NCBI RefSeq assembly: GCF_000378625.1
Contig: NZ_KB905165.1
Location: 288,407-352,406, forward strand
Direction of reading: 5' to 3'
From: Colwellia piezophila ATCC BAA-637
Lineage (GTDB): Bacteria; Pseudomonadota; Gammaproteobacteria; Enterobacterales; Alteromonadaceae
Length of the DNA: 64,000 nt
Below the pieces are notes generated by a model. The model made no database searches. It saw only the letters and a list, made by a program, of their open reading frames with translations, and was not told where the DNA came from. Positions 46,410 to 57,378 of the stretch are shown here, in pieces (position 1 is the first letter of the stretch; the number at the start of each line of letters is the position of its first letter). Made by a program: the position numbers and the translations under genes.

Positions 46410-49400
46410 ATGAATAACAACATAATAAAATCTGCAGTTTTACTTGCTTTGCTCGGATGCAGTACAGTGGCAAATGCCGACGAATTCAATAATATGAACG
46501 GTGTTACTGATGATAAAAATCATGCCGACGTATCACTAACCGTCGTCAATGGCGAATTGTTATTAAACAATACAAGTGATCCAGCAGCGAAAACGAATTG
46601 GAAGTTTTCAGTAGCGTTTGACGGCAACCAAACTGGTTTTAATACCGATCACAAAATTTTCTATCGTTACAAACCTGAAAATAATGAACAAAGCTCCAGA
46701 GATCATCAAATGAGAGCGCAATGGTACGTGAATGGTACAGATGCTGGTGGAGCCGACATAACAAGGGGCGGTACCCAAGATTGGTTCCCTTTTCAAACTA
46801 ACGGTGACTGGCAAAATAAACAAGGCGATGGCCATGTATATAAAAGCGCTGACTACAATGAAGTGACATTGACACTTGATTCTGGCACATTACCCGGCGA
46901 TGTATATACTAGTATACAATTTGCCGAAAAAGGAATATGGATGCATGGTCAGATTTACTTTGATTATATGCGTTTCGGTGGCAACACTCAGGTTTATGCA
47001 CCGGCTGATATTGAGTTACCAGCAACTACCGCTGGTGGCCTCCCATTCGACGATGCCAGCTTAACAGCTTTCTATGCCGAAGCCTTTGGTTATACAGGTC
47101 ATACCGATGAAACAGTAACGCATAATGGCGCAACTATTACTGGTGGTACTTTTCCAGTAGGTGATACCACAGTAACCTTTACTGCTGGTTCAGTCACTGC
47201 AACAGCGACTGTAACCGTTACTGGCGCTGCAGGTGATACCACAATACCAACGATTAGTTTACTAGGCGATGCAGCAATCACCTTAACGTTTGGTGATTTA
47301 TACAACGACGCAGGTGCTACCGCAAACGATAATGTTGATGGTGAGATCACCGGTAACATTATACTTACTGGCTCGGTGAATACTTCAGTAGCAGGCACTT
47401 ACACTTTAACGTATAACGTAAAAGATGCAGCAAATAACGCAGCGGTAACGGTGACACGAGAAGTGACGGTTAATGCCCTCATAGATGTTGACGCTCCGGT
47501 CATTTCGTTAATTGGCTTAGACCCCTTTTCGATACAAAAAGGTCAAACCTATACTGACCCAGGTTACAGTGCTATTGATACTGTTGATGGAGATGTTGCC
47601 GTTAGCGTGACAGGTACGGTTGATACTAATGTTGCTGCCAGTTACGTCTTAACTTACACTGCCACGGATACTGCTGGGAATGAAGCACAAGTGACACGAA
47701 CTATCATTGTTACTGCTGGTGATGAAGTTGCGCCGATAATTATGCTGGCAGGTGATAACCCGCTGTTTCTGGAAGAGGGGTCAAATTATACTGAGCCAGG
47801 TTACAGTGCTAATGATGCTATTGATGGTGCTGTTGTCGTTAGCGTGACAGGTACGGTTGATACTAATGTCATTGCCAGTTACGTATTAACCTACACTGCC
47901 ACTGATACTGCAGGGAATGAAGCACAAGCGACACGAACCGTTATTATTTCTTTAAAGGATACTGATGGTGACGGCGTCCCTGATGTGGACGATGCTTTTC
48001 CACAAGACCCATTAGAAACTGTAGATACAGATGGTGACGGTATTGGCGATAATGCTGATCCCGATATCGATGGTGATGGCGTATTAAATGAAAATGATGC
48101 TGATCCCTATACAGCTGTTTCACAAGCAGATGATCTTGATAGAGATGGTATTGCCGATGATATTGATAGTGATGGTGTAGATATTCTCGATGCCATTTCA
48201 GTAATTGAAACTGCGTTGTTAGCCCAAATAGACAGTGCCATCAGTATTGATGCTTCGGCTATTGAAACTGATATTGGCCCAAGTGTTGTTAGCTTTGTTA
48301 ACGATGCTTTATCAGCGGCTAATGTTAATGGTGTGACGGTAGACAGTATTGTGGGAGATACTAGTAAACGCTCAGGTGCTCATACTGTAACTGTGCAGCT
48401 TATCAATACGGTTGGCTCTGAGGTTTCATTTGATGCCTTAATACATATAACCCCAAGTGTTTCTATTCCAGAGAAGGTGTTTGTTTTAGCTAATGAAGAG
48501 ATAGTTTTTAACCTAGACCTATCTGGTGCGCCGGTATCATATCCAGTAACGCTTACTTACTTATTGGAAACGGTTGAAGCACAGCCCGTTAATATTAAAG
48601 AAGGTTTATTGACCCTTGAGCAAGGCGAAACGATTAACCTTGTCCTTCCTGCTCAGTCGCGTGGTGATTACCGTATAGTCTTTACCGAAGGTACTGACAG
48701 AAACGCGGCTATTCTAGCGAACGCAACTACGGTGATTTATGCCGAAGAAAATACCCCGCCGGCGATTGATGTCGCGCTATTGAAGGCTGGTCAAGAGGTT
48801 ACTTTAATTGACCAAACAACAAGCGATGCAGCTATTGCTATCAATATTACCGATGTTGATATGAACACTGAACATACGGTAGTGGTGAATTTAGATGGCG
48901 TCGAAATCTTAAATACGCATAACGACATGAACAACCCAGCGGAAGTCATCAATATTGATGCGGCGATATTAGGCGCAGGTGAGCATGAGCTTGTTGTGGT
49001 TGTTACTGAGTTATTCACTGAAGAAGAATACAGTGTTACACAAACATCAGCCTTTACGATTGCTGAAGCGTTACCCGTGTTAGCGGATACTAACGACGAT
49101 GGATCAATTGCTGACAGTGACGGTGATGGAATTTCTGATGCCGATGAAGGCTTTGGTGACGTTGATGGTGACGGTATTGCCGATTACCTTGATGATGCAA
49201 ACTTAATGAGTAATGAGCAAAAAATTGGTAGTGGTGACAATGCTCTAATAGTTTCGGTTGACGATGGTTTATCTATTAGTATTGGTAACACGCTCAAATC
49301 TCTTGAGTCGGGTATGTCAGATGATATCGCAATTGAGGTGACTCGCGAGAACTTCATTAGTGTACTTGAAATATCGGATTTATCGGATGAGAAGCAAATA

Positions 49401-50429
49401 CAGCTTGAACAATCTTTAGCCGAAGTGAAAAGCTTCTTGATGCCGTTAATTGATTTTAAAATTACCGGCGTGAGAGCAGGAGCGACGGCGAATATGATAT
49501 TGCCACTACCTATGGCACTTACCGCGAAGACTGAATATCGTAAACTTAAAAAGGATGGCTCGTTAATCGCTTTTGATATCAACAATGGTAATGCCATTAT
49601 GTCAGCAATGAAAGATGCGCAGGGTGAATGTCCGGCAGCAACATCCGATGTTTGGCAAACAGGATTAGTGCAAGGTAACGATTGTGTCAAATTAGCAATA
49701 GTAGATGGTGGTGCCAATGATGATGATGGTGAAACCAACGGTGTTATAGTTGACCCAGCGGTAATTGTTGATGTTAACTCAGCGCCAAATGTATCGTTAA
49801 ATGAACTAAAATCTGTCAACGAAAACACTCAGGTTAACCTCAATGCCAGAGCAGTGGATATTGATGGTGACGTGCAAACCTATATTTGGACACAAACGGC
49901 TGGTCAGACGGTTGTCATGTCGGGTGTCGATAGTGATACCTTGACGTTTACCGCGCCTGAAGTCGCAGCTGACGAAACACTGACCTTTACCTTAAGTGTT
50001 AGTGATGGTGTTAATGCGACAGTGAAAACGATTAACGTCAAAGTAGTAGCTATAGCAATACTGGACGCAACTTTCGCCTCAAGTGAAGGCACCGTCTCTT
50101 TGACAGCAAGCGTAACGGGTTTAGATGATTTTACTCGATATAGTTGGACACAAATAAGCGGTGAAATTGTAATACTTAGTGGAGCTGAAGAAGCGGTAGC
50201 AAGCTTTACTGCGGTTAATGTTGCTGGCACCTTGATGTTTAAAGTTACAACCAGTAATGAAAATGGCACCAAAGTGCTCACTAAAACTGTGGAAGTAGAC
50301 TTAACTGAGACTGGAGTTGCAGGTGAAGAAGCTGAAACTGACAGCAAGAGCGGTGGTAGCTTTGGTATTAACATGATGTTGTTATTAGCTGGTTTTATCG
50401 GCTTACGCAGAAAAGTAAAAGCTAAATAG
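46410..50429 (+). CDS. Very large modular surface protein with GlyGly-CTERM tail
   Basis: A 1339-residue exported protein. The start at 46410 gives a clean signal peptide (LLALLGCSTVANA-DE) with GGGGA upstream. Order: an N-terminal beta-domain of CBM-like appearance (about 25-195), an HYR-like domain, three DUF5011-type Ig domains (about 275-520), thrombospondin type-3 calcium repeats (about 520-575), a long central part including a choice-of-anchor-like domain (about 960-1090), a PKD/REJ-like domain (near 1130-1225) and a GlyGly-CTERM tail (KSGGSFGINMMLLLAG). No catalytic domain was recognised. It may bind or hold the glycan at the cell surface. Confidence 0.8.
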   Translation: MNNNIIKSAVLLALLGCSTVANADEFNNMNGVTDDKNHADVSLTVVNGELLLNNTSDPAAKTNWKFSVAFDGNQTGFNTDHKIFYRYKPENNEQSSRDHQMRAQWYVNGTDAGGADITRGGTQDWFPFQTNGDWQNKQGDGHVYKSADYNEVTLTLDSGTLPGDVYTSIQFAEKGIWMHGQIYFDYMRFGGNTQVYAPADIELPATTAGGLPFDDASLTAFYAEAFGYTGHTDETVTHNGATITGGTFPVGDTTVTFTAGSVTATATVTVTGAAGDTTIPTISLLGDAAITLTFGDLYNDAGATANDNVDGEITGNIILTGSVNTSVAGTYTLTYNVKDAANNAAVTVTREVTVNALIDVDAPVISLIGLDPFSIQKGQTYTDPGYSAIDTVDGDVAVSVTGTVDTNVAASYVLTYTATDTAGNEAQVTRTIIVTAGDEVAPIIMLAGDNPLFLEEGSNYTEPGYSANDAIDGAVVVSVTGTVDTNVIASYVLTYTATDTAGNEAQATRTVIISLKDTDGDGVPDVDDAFPQDPLETVDTDGDGIGDNADPDIDGDGVLNENDADPYTAVSQADDLDRDGIADDIDSDGVDILDAISVIETALLAQIDSAISIDASAIETDIGPSVVSFVNDALSAANVNGVTVDSIVGDTSKRSGAHTVTVQLINTVGSEVSFDALIHITPSVSIPEKVFVLANEEIVFNLDLSGAPVSYPVTLTYLLETVEAQPVNIKEGLLTLEQGETINLVLPAQSRGDYRIVFTEGTDRNAAILANATTVIYAEENTPPAIDVALLKAGQEVTLIDQTTSDAAIAINITDVDMNTEHTVVVNLDGVEILNTHNDMNNPAEVINIDAAILGAGEHELVVVVTELFTEEEYSVTQTSAFTIAEALPVLADTNDDGSIADSDGDGISDADEGFGDVDGDGIADYLDDANLMSNEQKIGSGDNALIVSVDDGLSISIGNTLKSLESGMSDDIAIEVTRENFISVLEISDLSDEKQIQLEQSLAEVKSFLMPLIDFKITGVRAGATANMILPLPMALTAKTEYRKLKKDGSLIAFDINNGNAIMSAMKDAQGECPAATSDVWQTGLVQGNDCVKLAIVDGGANDDDGETNGVIVDPAVIVDVNSAPNVSLNELKSVNENTQVNLNARAVDIDGDVQTYIWTQTAGQTVVMSGVDSDTLTFTAPEVAADETLTFTLSVSDGVNATVKTINVKVVAIAILDATFASSEGTVSLTASVTGLDDFTRYSWTQISGEIVILSGAEEAVASFTAVNVAGTLMFKVTTSNENGTKVLTKTVEVDLTETGVAGEEAETDSKSGGSFGINMMLLLAGFIGLRRKVKAK

Positions 50430-50466
50430 TTCAACTGGTAAATATTGAATAAAAATAGCCTAAATG

Positions 50467-50501
50467 AAATGCCAGTCAGTAAGTTTGACTGGCATTTTTG
50501 T
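50467..50501 (+). terminator. Rho-independent terminator after the large surface protein
   Basis: AAATGCCAGTCA (50467-50478) pairs perfectly with TGACTGGCATTT (50486-50497) around a 7-nt loop, followed by T-rich sequence. It ends the 46410 gene 38 nt after its stop. Confidence 0.88.
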
Positions 50502-50774
50502 TTGTTTTACTTTGCTTTTGCCAGTAATACCAATGGGTATAATCCCTATTGCTTAATGGCATAGTCCATTTTTTAGATGCTTGCTCAATTACCAAATAAA
50601 TAGCGTTTACATTGTTGTAACAATATGTTCAAACCTTATTGGTTAATATAAATACATAGGGTGGTACGCCCGAGTGAATTTGAATTAACTTCTCACGTGC
50701 TATGTTCAGGGTTACTAAAAAAAGTACATCATTCATCGCTGCCAAAAAAATAAGCTAATTAAATAAATAAATTT

Positions 50775-50802
50775 AAGGGTAATTATCCCCTTAAACACTC
50801 TG
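50775..50802 (+). promoter_or_regulatory. ECF-type promoter motif before the second TonB receptor
   Basis: AAGGG (50775-50779), 18 nt, CTCTG (50798-50802) followed by TATACATA. GGG (50777-50779) and CCCC (50787-50790) form the dyad. The start codon is 129 nt downstream. Confidence 0.65.
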
Positions 50803-50931
50803 TATACATAGAACTAAAATAATACTCATAAAATTAAGCCGTTTAAGCATTAAATAAGTTACTTAATTAACAATAAAAATAGTATTAGATATTTCGCACA
50901 GTTTAAACATTTTTACAGGAGCAGAAAGTTA

Positions 50932-53900
50932 ATGTATAAAAAAAATAAGATAACAAAAAGCATACAGCTACAGCTGTTAACTGCGGCACTTTTGATGCCA
51001 TTGCCATTTATGGCAGTTCAAGCACAAGAAACAGCACAAGAAACAGCAGAAGAAAAAACACAAAAAACTAACGAAGCCAAAACCGAAGATGCAGTAGAAG
51101 TCATCTCCGTTACCGGCACACTAAACTCATTACGCGAAGCTGCAGCTGCTAAAAGGTATGCAAACCAAATTCTAGATGCTATCTCTGCTGAAGATATCGG
51201 TCAATTGCCTGATAACAATATGGCAGAAGCATTACAACGTATTACTGGTGTGCAAATTGGCCGAGACGATACGGGTGCAGGATCGGGTTTTGCAGTACGT
51301 GGTTTAAGTGATAACAGAGTTGAGATAAACGGTCAGACTATGGCCGGCTCAGGTGAAAGCCGCAGTAATGATCTCAGCAGCCTCGACTCGGCGTTATTTA
51401 GTGGTGTAGAAGTCATTAAATCGCCAACAGCAGACATGATTGAAGGTGCATTAGGTGCCACGGTACGTTTAAAAACTCGTAAGCCTCTAGACATGAAAGA
51501 CAATATGCTTAACCTTGATGTCAGAGGTACTAAAGACTCTATGGCTGACGATTATGGTCATAAAGTATCTATCTTAGGTGCAACAAAATTTGATTTGAAC
51601 GATTACGGTCAATTCGGGGTGATTGTCAACCTGAGTACCAACAACACCATAAATTCCAGTCATAATTTTGGCTCTAATTGGGGCTTAGCTTCACAGAGCC
51701 AAATAGACGGTAAAAGTATTTTTCAGGACGATGCCCAGCGCAGCTTTAATTTATATAGCCCATTAAACTTAGGACTAAAACAATCTTATTTTGATACACA
51801 AAAAGACAGTGCCAATCTAGAATTGCAGTGGCAGGTAAATGATAGTTTAGATTTTAGCTTTTCAAGTACGGCCTCAAAGAAAGTAGAAGATAGAACGTCT
51901 CGTGGCATGAGAATTGTTTTTGATAAAAACCCCATTTTATCTCACAATCAGCGTGAGTCAGCCTACAATGATGCACCGGTATTTTTACCAGTATTCTCCA
52001 GAGCACCCACCGGTAGTGAATACGAAAGAACTTGTCAAGATCTAAACGATGACGGAAATACAGCCGCCAGCTGTTTTACGCAAGTACCCGCGGGTGGCAG
52101 CATTGATCGTTATATATTGCAAGCCGGTACCTTCGACGCGGCAAAAGATCAATCTAAATTAGATTTTAAAACCGGTGAAATAGAACAAGACGTTATTACC
52201 AATACCTTGGGTTTTAATTATTTTATTACTGACGATCTTAGCATGGAAATGGCTTGGTCTACCTCGACCAGTAAGACTAAAACCGATGAGGTTGCGCTTA
52301 ACTATTACTCTAACCTGAGCAATACCGATATTGAAGATGAAGATGGTGAAAATTTAGAGAAGCTAGCGAATGAAACTTTTACCCATGTTAATTTTGCTAC
52401 AGGCTCAACGTTACCTGATTTTTCTTTATATGCATTAGAAGATGGGCTGTCAGCTGAGGATAATGAAAGTAGGGTGGCCGATGCGTTTATGGCATCCCAA
52501 CTTTATTCTCTAAATACTATGTCACCCAGCTACAATGAAAGTGAGAATAAAGTTGAATCACTCAATGTTGATTTTGATTGGTCTCTAGACAATGACATTT
52601 TTACCTCAATTGAGTTTGGCGCACGCCTAGGAAAAAACGCAACAAATCGCGCGGAATGGAAAACACAAGTTACGCCGAGCTTTGTGAGACATGCCATTAC
52701 GAGTTGGCGTTGGCGAGAAACCGATCAAGATTTTTCTACTCAGGCTAATCCACTCTACAGCGGTAGTAATCAAGACCGGCCCAATTTTGACTGGGTTGAT
52801 ACCGTTATGGCCGAAAACGGCGGCCCAGAAAATTACATAAGCCAGCATCTAACCACAACAGAACCCTTCTTCCCTAACAGTACTACCAATGTTAATGTAC
52901 CAAACTGGGTTACCTTCGATATGAATCATAAAGAGCTAGGCCAGATGGTAACTGATTTGTTCCCTGGGCGAGAAGGAAACTGTATTGAGGGATTAGATGC
53001 ATGTTATACAAACTCGGCGCCTCGTTTGGTTGATCCCAACAATCCAAATAATACTGAAGAGCTGGCAATAACCTACACGCTGCCTTCAGGCGAGCTTAAC
53101 CATTTTAATGAAAGATACGCCTACCTTATTGAAGAAGAAACCACCGCTTTCTACCTGAAAACCAATTTTGAAAATGTCGTCTTTGAACTACCCTATACCG
53201 GTAACATCGGTGTACGTTATGTTAAAACCCAGACAACTTCACTGGGGGCACAAAGCCAAGTGTTTTACGATGGTGAAGTTGCAAAAGATGAGGCGGGTGA
53301 AACTATCTATGAAATTAATCCGATTGAAATTAAAAACAGCTATACCAATATATTACCGTCAGCCAATATTAATTTTGCGCTGCAAGACAATATGTTCCTT
53401 AGGTTTGCGGCATCTAAAACTATGTCACGAGCTAACCAGAGAAAAATGTCACCGTCACAGTTCGTCAGTCCGACTGCGTCAAGTGCCAGGATAGGTAATC
53501 CCTATTTAGAGGCACAAACTGCCTGGAATTATGATAGCTCATGGGAATGGTACATTGATGACGTTAACATGGTATCGGTTGCCGTTTACAGAAAAGAGTT
53601 ATCAAACTTCCTGGAAGATTCCACTTACACTATACCTGGCGATGGTACCAAAGAAAATCCAGTTATTGTCATTACTCAACCCGTTAATGGCGGTGATGGC
53701 ACCATAAATGGTATTGAAATAGGGGGCAATCATACCTTTAGCTATCTGCCCGGTTTTTTAAATGGTTTCGGTGTGTCAGCAAATTATACCTACACTGACT
53801 CATCGCAGTCATCCGGTTTAAGTGACCTAGATGGCAGTAAACTACCTGTGCCTAACCTTTCTAGCAATAGTTTTAATTTTGTTCTTTTCTACGATAAAGC

Positions 53901-54249
53901 CGGCTTTAACTTTCGGGCAGCCTACAACTACCGAGATGAATCTTATGCTGGTCCGGCAACAGCCAGTGACGACTTAATTTATTTTGAACCTAAGGAAAAC
54001 GCCAATTTTAACGAAGCATATTATTCACCAGTCGGGGTTTATTTACCGACATGGAATGACGAATTCGCGACTTTAGATTTATCGATGAGCTACAAATATA
54101 AGCAAACACGCATATTTTTACAGGCAACTAACGTGTTAGATGAAGTTAGCAGAAAGTATGTTGGCGATAAAGAGACCACTCATATGCTCACCAGTTCGTA
54201 TAACGACTCGGGTGCCAGTTACGTACTTGGTTTCAGCCAACAGTTTTAG
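50932..54249 (+). CDS. TonB-dependent receptor (TonB-Xanth-Caul type)
   Basis: An 1105-residue outer-membrane receptor. The signal peptide ends near AVQAQ; a Thr/Glu/Lys-rich stretch and the TonB-box-like VEVISVTG follow, then a plug with IGQLPDNNMAEALQRITGVQ and GLSDNRVEINGQTM and a long beta-barrel ending in phenylalanine (VLGFSQQF). Unlike the receptor at 15956 it has no STN domain, so it is a transporter rather than a signal transducer. GGAG precedes the ATG. Two big lipoproteins follow closely (31 and 68 nt gaps), which suggests one surface uptake complex. The substrate is probably an oligosaccharide of the target glycan. Confidence 0.93.
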   Translation: MYKKNKITKSIQLQLLTAALLMPLPFMAVQAQETAQETAEEKTQKTNEAKTEDAVEVISVTGTLNSLREAAAAKRYANQILDAISAEDIGQLPDNNMAEALQRITGVQIGRDDTGAGSGFAVRGLSDNRVEINGQTMAGSGESRSNDLSSLDSALFSGVEVIKSPTADMIEGALGATVRLKTRKPLDMKDNMLNLDVRGTKDSMADDYGHKVSILGATKFDLNDYGQFGVIVNLSTNNTINSSHNFGSNWGLASQSQIDGKSIFQDDAQRSFNLYSPLNLGLKQSYFDTQKDSANLELQWQVNDSLDFSFSSTASKKVEDRTSRGMRIVFDKNPILSHNQRESAYNDAPVFLPVFSRAPTGSEYERTCQDLNDDGNTAASCFTQVPAGGSIDRYILQAGTFDAAKDQSKLDFKTGEIEQDVITNTLGFNYFITDDLSMEMAWSTSTSKTKTDEVALNYYSNLSNTDIEDEDGENLEKLANETFTHVNFATGSTLPDFSLYALEDGLSAEDNESRVADAFMASQLYSLNTMSPSYNESENKVESLNVDFDWSLDNDIFTSIEFGARLGKNATNRAEWKTQVTPSFVRHAITSWRWRETDQDFSTQANPLYSGSNQDRPNFDWVDTVMAENGGPENYISQHLTTTEPFFPNSTTNVNVPNWVTFDMNHKELGQMVTDLFPGREGNCIEGLDACYTNSAPRLVDPNNPNNTEELAITYTLPSGELNHFNERYAYLIEEETTAFYLKTNFENVVFELPYTGNIGVRYVKTQTTSLGAQSQVFYDGEVAKDEAGETIYEINPIEIKNSYTNILPSANINFALQDNMFLRFAASKTMSRANQRKMSPSQFVSPTASSARIGNPYLEAQTAWNYDSSWEWYIDDVNMVSVAVYRKELSNFLEDSTYTIPGDGTKENPVIVITQPVNGGDGTINGIEIGGNHTFSYLPGFLNGFGVSANYTYTDSSQSSGLSDLDGSKLPVPNLSSNSFNFVLFYDKAGFNFRAAYNYRDESYAGPATASDDLIYFEPKENANFNEAYYSPVGVYLPTWNDEFATLDLSMSYKYKQTRIFLQATNVLDEVSRKYVGDKETTHMLTSSYNDSGASYVLGFSQQF

Positions 54250-54280
54250 CCTCAGCTATTTGAAAAGGAACAGAAATATT

Positions 54281-57200
54281 ATGAAAAATAAATTTAACAA
54301 CCTGGTTAAAATCGGCTTGTACACCTCAATTATTCTACTTAGCGCTTGTGGCAGTGAGAGTGGTTTAGATAACCCGGGCATTAAAATGGGCTCAGAATCA
54401 ACCGTAGATCCCGTGACCTTACAAAATTTTAACGCAATAACGCAAGTAAGAGTACTGATTGATGAACAAGGTAATGAAACAACTGAACTCTACGCGCTTA
54501 GATCAGGGGTGATTGCAGACTTTCAACATGTATTTAATACCCAGGCAATTACCGGCATCGGCTTAAACGCTACGGTGAATGCTTCAGTGACAAGCGTTAT
54601 CGATATTACCGGCACAAAATTGGACCCGGCAATTGTACCGCTACTCACCCAACTAGCCAACCAAAGAGCAAGCTGCGAAGTGAGAAATAGCTCGAAAGTA
54701 AATTTGCTGGATAAAGAGGCATGTAGTGCTTCTGGGGCCATTGCAATATGTAACGAAAATGACTCTTATAAAGTTGACCCAGAAAAAACGTGTGCAGAGC
54801 AACCGGATCCGTATTCTTATGAATATAAATATGGCATCACGTTACAAGAAGTTGCTGTTATTGAGCCAACAGACGTTGATCCACTTGACATCATTTCGCT
54901 GAGAAGTATTTACACCACAGATGCCTATGGTGAAAAATTGGGAACAGCAAGCGAATACGCCGGTTACTCTAAAGAACACGGGGTAGATATTGCTCAATTT
55001 TCTGCTTTAGCCATTCAATTTAACTTAGGTGATACAGAGGGTTATTGGAATAAAGCCTTTCAGGCCATAATAAACGTCGCTGGCGACCCGACTGAAATAG
55101 TCGTGTCCACCGTTGACAGAGATCCACTTCCAGAGACGCCGCGTAATAAATTTGCCGGTGACGATATGAAAAACGTTACGCCGGGTAAAACTGTTGAAAC
55201 CATGCTGTCATTTACGGGTCACAATACCAGAATGCCAGTGCAAATCAGCAAAAGCACTGAATTTGAGTTAGCGTATGCAATAGATGACGGTGAATTTGTC
55301 ACTTTATCTGGCAACGAGTCGGTTATGGCTTCCTGCGGTAGCGCAGGCGTTATTTGTCTTCGTAATGGCGAACAACTTAAGGTACGTATTCCTACGTTAA
55401 TAAATAACGCGATCGACGCAAGCGACCCTGCCTTTGATGCTGCTTATGCTTTTACCGTTAAAGTCGGTGAGGGTTGGTTGGGAGACGAAACGCTACCTAA
55501 GTATGAAACCAACTTTAGTGCCACTACCCATGCTTGGGATTATGTGCCAGCTGTAGAACCTACTTTGTTATTTCCCACCTTAAATAGTGCCACTCGTGAT
55601 AGTGATAAAGTTATTCGTGGTCAGTTTACCATCACCCAAGAGATGAAAGATTTTACCCGTGGTGAGGGGCAAGGTACTGTCGATAAACCCGATGTATTAC
55701 AGCCAGTAAGCGCAACATTGCAAAGGTCTATCGATGGCGGCACGACTTGGACATCACTAGCAAATATTGTTATTGCTGAACTTACTGACGAAAATGGTGA
55801 CAATGTTGAATTAAGTAGTAATATTCTGCCCACCAGTAATAGTGACGTTTTTGACTTTAGTTTTAATGATGTGGTGTTAGAACCAGGAACAGAAATTGAT
55901 GGTCCAAGAGTGAATATGTTCCAAATTGTGGCTACTGCAAACCTTAAGTATACAACACCCTCCAATGTTGAAGTAAGCAGTGTCAGCGAGCCATTAAAGG
56001 TTAATATTGAACACAGCTTGGCAGACATCGTATCATTCCCTACTGGCAGTACGGCCATGTTAAGTCATCTTCGAGACGTTTCCATCAACCCGAACAATGG
56101 CTTGCTATATATGATCGACTCAACATCACCTGACGCCGATGCTGAGGGTAAAGGAGGCATAAATAATATCATTTGGAAATACAATTTAGATGCCATTAAC
56201 CCACCTGTTTGTGCCAGCGTGCCAAAATCAACCCATAACAATAGTAAGAAAAATGAAGAGGGTACTAAGAAACACCCATCCACTATTATTCAATTTAATC
56301 ATGCTCGAGCAGATCTTGGCGGCGTTTTCGTTAAAGCCGGTATCAACTTAATGTATTGGAATGAAGAGCTATTAAATGCCGGCCCCCAAGACAGCCGACA
56401 AGTAAGCGCCTTCAAGGAAGATGCTGCTAGTCATACCCCATGGTCTGCAACCTCCGGCCAATTTGATTACACCGGCCGATTTTTCTATATGACCGCTCAA
56501 GGTAGGAAGCCTGGCAGGGGCCAATGTTTTGTTTGTACTTTGCAGTATGAAACAGTTTCACAAGACGGTAAAGAAGTCATTTCAAGGGTTAGAGCAGCAC
56601 CGAGTGACGCTTCTGGTAGAGCAGCTCGTGAAGAGCAAGCCCCGACGAATTCAGGCCCTTATAATAATGGTATATCGCTAGATATTATCACCTATAAAGA
56701 TGAAGTGACAGACGAAAATGGCGGCGTTGACGTCAACATTGATGAGTGGCTTTTATCCTTGGATATGGTAAATAATAACACTCATTGGAACAAGTCTGGG
56801 GTTGGTACGCTACCTAGCAAGCCAATGGGGGCAATGAATTTGAGAAAGATGCAGTTGCAACAGCCATTGCCAAGTGAAAACATCTCTTACAACGAAGATA
56901 CTTCTTGGAGTGAGGTGTTTTTAAAAGATGAAAACAACGATGTACTTGTGATCAACGAAGGCCATTCGATAGCCATTGATGACAAACGACAAAAAGCCTA
57001 CATTGTTGACAATACACCAGGCAGCCAGAAAATCTATCAGTTCGACCTATCAAACCTTCGCACAGAGCAAACGTTGAAAGTTGAAAAGGTACTCATTGAT
57101 TTGGCCGTTACAGACGGTGAAAACAAAGTAGATACCAAATATGAAATGCTTGCTTCGTTAAAAATGGACCCAGGTGCAGATTACCTATTAGGAACAGATC

Positions 57201-57310
57201 GTGTTACCGGCACGGTATATATCATCGATCCCATATCCGGCGACATCTCCATTTTATTAAGGGGTTTATTAACTAAGACCGATCCAGACCAGAAGGTGTG
57301 TAATCAATAA
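54281..57310 (+). CDS. Large lipoprotein of unknown family, cotranscribed with the TonB receptor
   Basis: A 1009-residue lipoprotein: the signal ends in ILLSAC (C after about residue 21). The start at 54281 gives this signal; the longer ORF from 54140 runs into the receptor gene. The N-terminal half is beta-rich. The C-terminal half resembles a beta-propeller (GHSIAIDDKRQKAYIVDN, KIYQFDLSNLR and TGTVYIIDPISGDI), with a CFVC pair near residue 750. It is paralogous to the next gene. Its position suggests a surface partner of the receptor, analogous in role to SusD but unrelated in sequence; this is inference. Confidence 0.75.
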   Translation: MKNKFNNLVKIGLYTSIILLSACGSESGLDNPGIKMGSESTVDPVTLQNFNAITQVRVLIDEQGNETTELYALRSGVIADFQHVFNTQAITGIGLNATVNASVTSVIDITGTKLDPAIVPLLTQLANQRASCEVRNSSKVNLLDKEACSASGAIAICNENDSYKVDPEKTCAEQPDPYSYEYKYGITLQEVAVIEPTDVDPLDIISLRSIYTTDAYGEKLGTASEYAGYSKEHGVDIAQFSALAIQFNLGDTEGYWNKAFQAIINVAGDPTEIVVSTVDRDPLPETPRNKFAGDDMKNVTPGKTVETMLSFTGHNTRMPVQISKSTEFELAYAIDDGEFVTLSGNESVMASCGSAGVICLRNGEQLKVRIPTLINNAIDASDPAFDAAYAFTVKVGEGWLGDETLPKYETNFSATTHAWDYVPAVEPTLLFPTLNSATRDSDKVIRGQFTITQEMKDFTRGEGQGTVDKPDVLQPVSATLQRSIDGGTTWTSLANIVIAELTDENGDNVELSSNILPTSNSDVFDFSFNDVVLEPGTEIDGPRVNMFQIVATANLKYTTPSNVEVSSVSEPLKVNIEHSLADIVSFPTGSTAMLSHLRDVSINPNNGLLYMIDSTSPDADAEGKGGINNIIWKYNLDAINPPVCASVPKSTHNNSKKNEEGTKKHPSTIIQFNHARADLGGVFVKAGINLMYWNEELLNAGPQDSRQVSAFKEDAASHTPWSATSGQFDYTGRFFYMTAQGRKPGRGQCFVCTLQYETVSQDGKEVISRVRAAPSDASGRAAREEQAPTNSGPYNNGISLDIITYKDEVTDENGGVDVNIDEWLLSLDMVNNNTHWNKSGVGTLPSKPMGAMNLRKMQLQQPLPSENISYNEDTSWSEVFLKDENNDVLVINEGHSIAIDDKRQKAYIVDNTPGSQKIYQFDLSNLRTEQTLKVEKVLIDLAVTDGENKVDTKYEMLASLKMDPGADYLLGTDRVTGTVYIIDPISGDISILLRGLLTKTDPDQKVCNQ

Positions 57311-57378
57311 AGAACATAAGCCATCAGGGGCGTTGACCCCTTAGTGGTATAAACCTTCTAACTCTTATAGGAAACATT

